From NCBI GenBank assembly GCA_900552605.1, contig USAR01000083.1, positions 1-6,509 of the forward strand: a stretch of 6,509 bases of DNA, given 5' to 3'. The stretch comes from an uncultured Oscillospiraceae bacterium (GTDB lineage: Bacteria; Bacillota; Clostridia; Oscillospirales; Acutalibacteraceae). The notes under the pieces are model-generated. The model worked only from the letters and a program-made list of their open reading frames with translations. It had not been told where the DNA came from and ran no database searches. This document shows, in pieces, positions 5,467-6,509 of the stretch. A program made the position numbers and the translations under genes. Position 1 is the first letter of the stretch. Every line of letters begins with the position of its first letter.

Positions 5467-5494
5467 TTGCGCATTTTCTTTTATGTGTTATAAT
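5467..5494 (+). promoter_or_regulatory. Sigma-A promoter (extended -10) for the sugar isomerase-like gene
   Basis: The -35 box is TTGCGC (5467-5472), the spacer is 16 bases, and the -10 box is TATAAT (5489-5494) with the extended TG one base ahead (TGTTATAAT). Transcription would begin around 5501, leaving a leader of about 33 bases. It points away from the spoIIIA promoter; the two are separated by under 20 bases, so they could interfere. Confidence 0.65.
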
Positions 5495-5533
5495 GTTGAC
5501 AAGCAATAACTATAATCAGGTTGGTAATTTAAA

Positions 5534-6325
5534 ATGAAGCTCGGACTTTGCACAGATATAAATTCCGATAATTTCGAAGACATTAAAGTCGCAGCTGAAT
5601 GCGGCTACAGCTACGCTGAGCTGCCGGCAAAGAGTATTGCTAAGCTATCGCACGGTGGTATAAAAGAACTTAAGAAAAAAATAAACTCATTCGGAATAAC
5701 AGCAGAAGCCGCTAACGGCTACTTTCCGAATGAGCTTAAATTTGTCGGTGATGATGTCGATGTTGAATTGATAAAAAACTATGCAAAATCCGTTTCCGAA
5801 AAGTTGTCGCTTTTCGGCATTAAAACAGCCGTTTTCGGCAGCGGTCCGTCAAGAGCAATACCGAGCGGATATTCAAAAGAAAAAGCATTTTGGCAAATTG
5901 AACAGACGCTCTGTATTGTTAATGAGGAGTCTTTAAATTGGGGAATAGAAATCGTTATCGAGCCGCTGTCGCCGAGAGAAACCAATGTGTTAAACACTGT
6001 GCGCGAAACATATGACTTTTGCAAAAAGATAAACCTTAAAAACGTGCACCTGCTTGCCGACCTTTACCACGTTGGGCAAGAAAGGGATTTCAGACGCTCG
6101 ATGAGTGATATTGCCGAATGCGGCGACGAACTGAAGCACGTACATATAGCCTGCCCGATTGCCAGAACTGTACCTATGAAATGCGACGGCTTTGACTACT
6201 CGCTGTTTTTTAGCGCGCTAAAAAATGCAAACTACTGCGGCAATATTTCTGTTGAAGCGTGGCCTCAAACACGAGAAGCACTGAGCGATTGCAAGGAGAT
6301 TTTCGATAAATACACTGCGCCATAA
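5534..6325 (+). CDS. Sugar phosphate isomerase/epimerase-like TIM-barrel protein (xylose isomerase-like)
   Basis: The protein is 263 residues, the usual length for the AP endonuclease 2 / xylose isomerase-like TIM barrel family (PF01261). Barrel strands are visible: MKLGLCTD (1-8), YAELPA (27-32), IKTAVFGSG (96-104), GIEIVIEPLS (137-146), VHLLADLYH (171-179), LKHVHIA (200-206) and GNISVEAW (236-243). The likely metal ligands are E143, D176, H202 or H204, and E241, all present, with H179 and R211 near the substrate site by analogy with tagatose/psicose 3-epimerases. It is probably a cytoplasmic, metal-dependent sugar or inositol-type isomerase or epimerase; the substrate cannot be told. The ATG at 5534 has only a weak ribosome site (AGG at 5518-5520, 13 bases away; GG at 5523). 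It stands alone, divergent from spoIIIAA, behind its own promoter. Confidence 0.85.
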   Translation: MKLGLCTDINSDNFEDIKVAAECGYSYAELPAKSIAKLSHGGIKELKKKINSFGITAEAANGYFPNELKFVGDDVDVELIKNYAKSVSEKLSLFGIKTAVFGSGPSRAIPSGYSKEKAFWQIEQTLCIVNEESLNWGIEIVIEPLSPRETNVLNTVRETYDFCKKINLKNVHLLADLYHVGQERDFRRSMSDIAECGDELKHVHIACPIARTVPMKCDGFDYSLFFSALKNANYCGNISVEAWPQTREALSDCKEIFDKYTAP

Positions 6326-6439
6326 TTATGTCATTAACTTTGTTAAGCCGCTGCGCTTTTACAATGTTGAATGCTTTTGTAATGCTGCTGTGGGTTTCTG
6401 CTTTTCTTCCTTGCCGACAGCGTCGCCGCGCCCCGGCGC

Positions 6440-6490
6440 AACCGTTTTTTGCGCAGACTGCGCGCCGCAATAATTACAGAAAAAACGGTT
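6440..6490. repeat. Perfect 11-base inverted repeat enclosing a second dyad
   Basis: AACCGTTTTTT (6440-6450) is exactly inverted as AAAAAACGGTT (6480-6490). Inside lies the odd palindrome GCGCAG-A-CTGCGC (6451-6463) and then an AT-rich stretch. As RNA the outer arms would make an 11-base-pair stem of mostly A-U pairs. It lacks a T-run after either outer arm, so it is not a classic terminator. It could be a small repeat element or a structured 3' end. Confidence 0.55.
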
Positions 6491-6495
6491 TAAAA

Positions 6496-6509
6496 GCCGA
6501 TAAATCGGC
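6496..6509. terminator. Edge hairpin, probable (bidirectional) terminator
   Basis: GCCGAT-AA-ATCGGC is a perfect inverted repeat ending at the last base of the window; in practice a five-pair stem with a TAAA loop. On the minus strand it is followed by TTTTAAACCGTTTTTT, which makes a plausible intrinsic terminator for a convergent gene beyond the right edge. On the plus strand it is preceded by AAAA, but what follows is outside the window. Confidence 0.5.

Larger units (their letters stand above)
6326..6509. other. Non-coding tail of the window with small hairpins and a GC-rich patch
   Basis: No gene I can support lies here. Just after the isomerase stop there is a palindrome TTAAC-TTT-GTTAA (6334-6346). 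It is followed by AAGC-CGCTGC-GCTTTT (6345-6360), at best a weak terminator for the plus-strand gene. Bases 6413-6470 are strikingly GC-rich next to their AT-rich flanks and include GCGCC-CC-GGCGC (6428-6439). The larger inverted repeat and the edge hairpin are listed separately. Confidence 0.6.

Noticed and set aside
5496..5516. TTGACA followed by TATAAT upstream of the isomerase-like gene
   Set aside because: The spacing is only 9 bases, far too short for sigma-A. The TTGCGC-16-TGTTATAAT pair just upstream is the better promoter.
6359..6509. Minus-strand open frame of 49 codons running off the right edge, with a CNYCGA zinc-ribbon-like motif
   Set aside because: The frame is open and oddly protein-like (FFCNYCGAQSAQK), but it crosses the terminator-like hairpin at 6496-6509 and the perfect inverted repeat. 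The opposite strand is equally open, and no family match is recognisable. It could be the tail of a convergent gene; sequence beyond 6509 would settle it.
6328..6509. Plus-strand open frame starting two bases after the isomerase stop and open to the edge
   Set aside because: It has no ribosome binding site. The product is rich in Arg and hydrophobic runs that follow the GC-rich repeats, and it looks like a chance translation of non-coding sequence.

Overview
The window reads as chromosomal DNA of an endospore-forming, moderately low-GC Firmicute of the class Clostridia. Much of it is one complete minus-strand spoIIIA operon, spoIIIAA to spoIIIAH, in canonical order. Reading-frame lengths and family resemblance suggest an Oscillospiraceae/Ruminococcaceae-like member, but that rank is inference. 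I saw no insertion sequence, phage gene, CRISPR array, rRNA or tRNA.

Layout from left to right. At 1-92 (minus) is the 5' end of a class II fructose-bisphosphate aldolase gene, cut by the window edge. A hairpin at 120-145 separates it from an Asp23/Gls24 family gene at 162-509 (minus), which has its own sigma-A-type promoter at 592-619. From 620 to 5361 (minus) run spoIIIAH, AG, AF, AE, AD, AC, AB and AA; transcription runs right to left, so AA is first. A candidate sigma-E promoter for the operon lies at 5419-5448. Diverging from it, a sigma-A extended -10 promoter at 5467-5494 serves a plus-strand TIM-barrel sugar isomerase/epimerase gene at 5534-6325. The last 184 bases hold no gene I can support, but contain nested inverted repeats, a GC-rich patch and a probable terminator hairpin at the right edge.

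How the genes work together. In known sporeformers the eight SpoIIIA proteins are made in the mother cell under sigma-E. They build an export-like complex in the outer forespore membrane: SpoIIIAA is the ATPase, SpoIIIAB to AE are membrane parts, and SpoIIIAF, AG and AH are ring-building proteins. SpoIIIAH meets the forespore protein SpoIIQ to form the feeding-tube channel. The Asp23 and aldolase genes look vegetative and have separate signals.

I found no evidence for a new system. The unusual points are a 131-base out-of-frame overlap between spoIIIAA and spoIIIAB, a SpoIIIAB about 30 residues shorter than usual, compact SpoIIIAF and SpoIIIAG, a possible attenuator before fba, and the structured GC-rich sequence at the right end.
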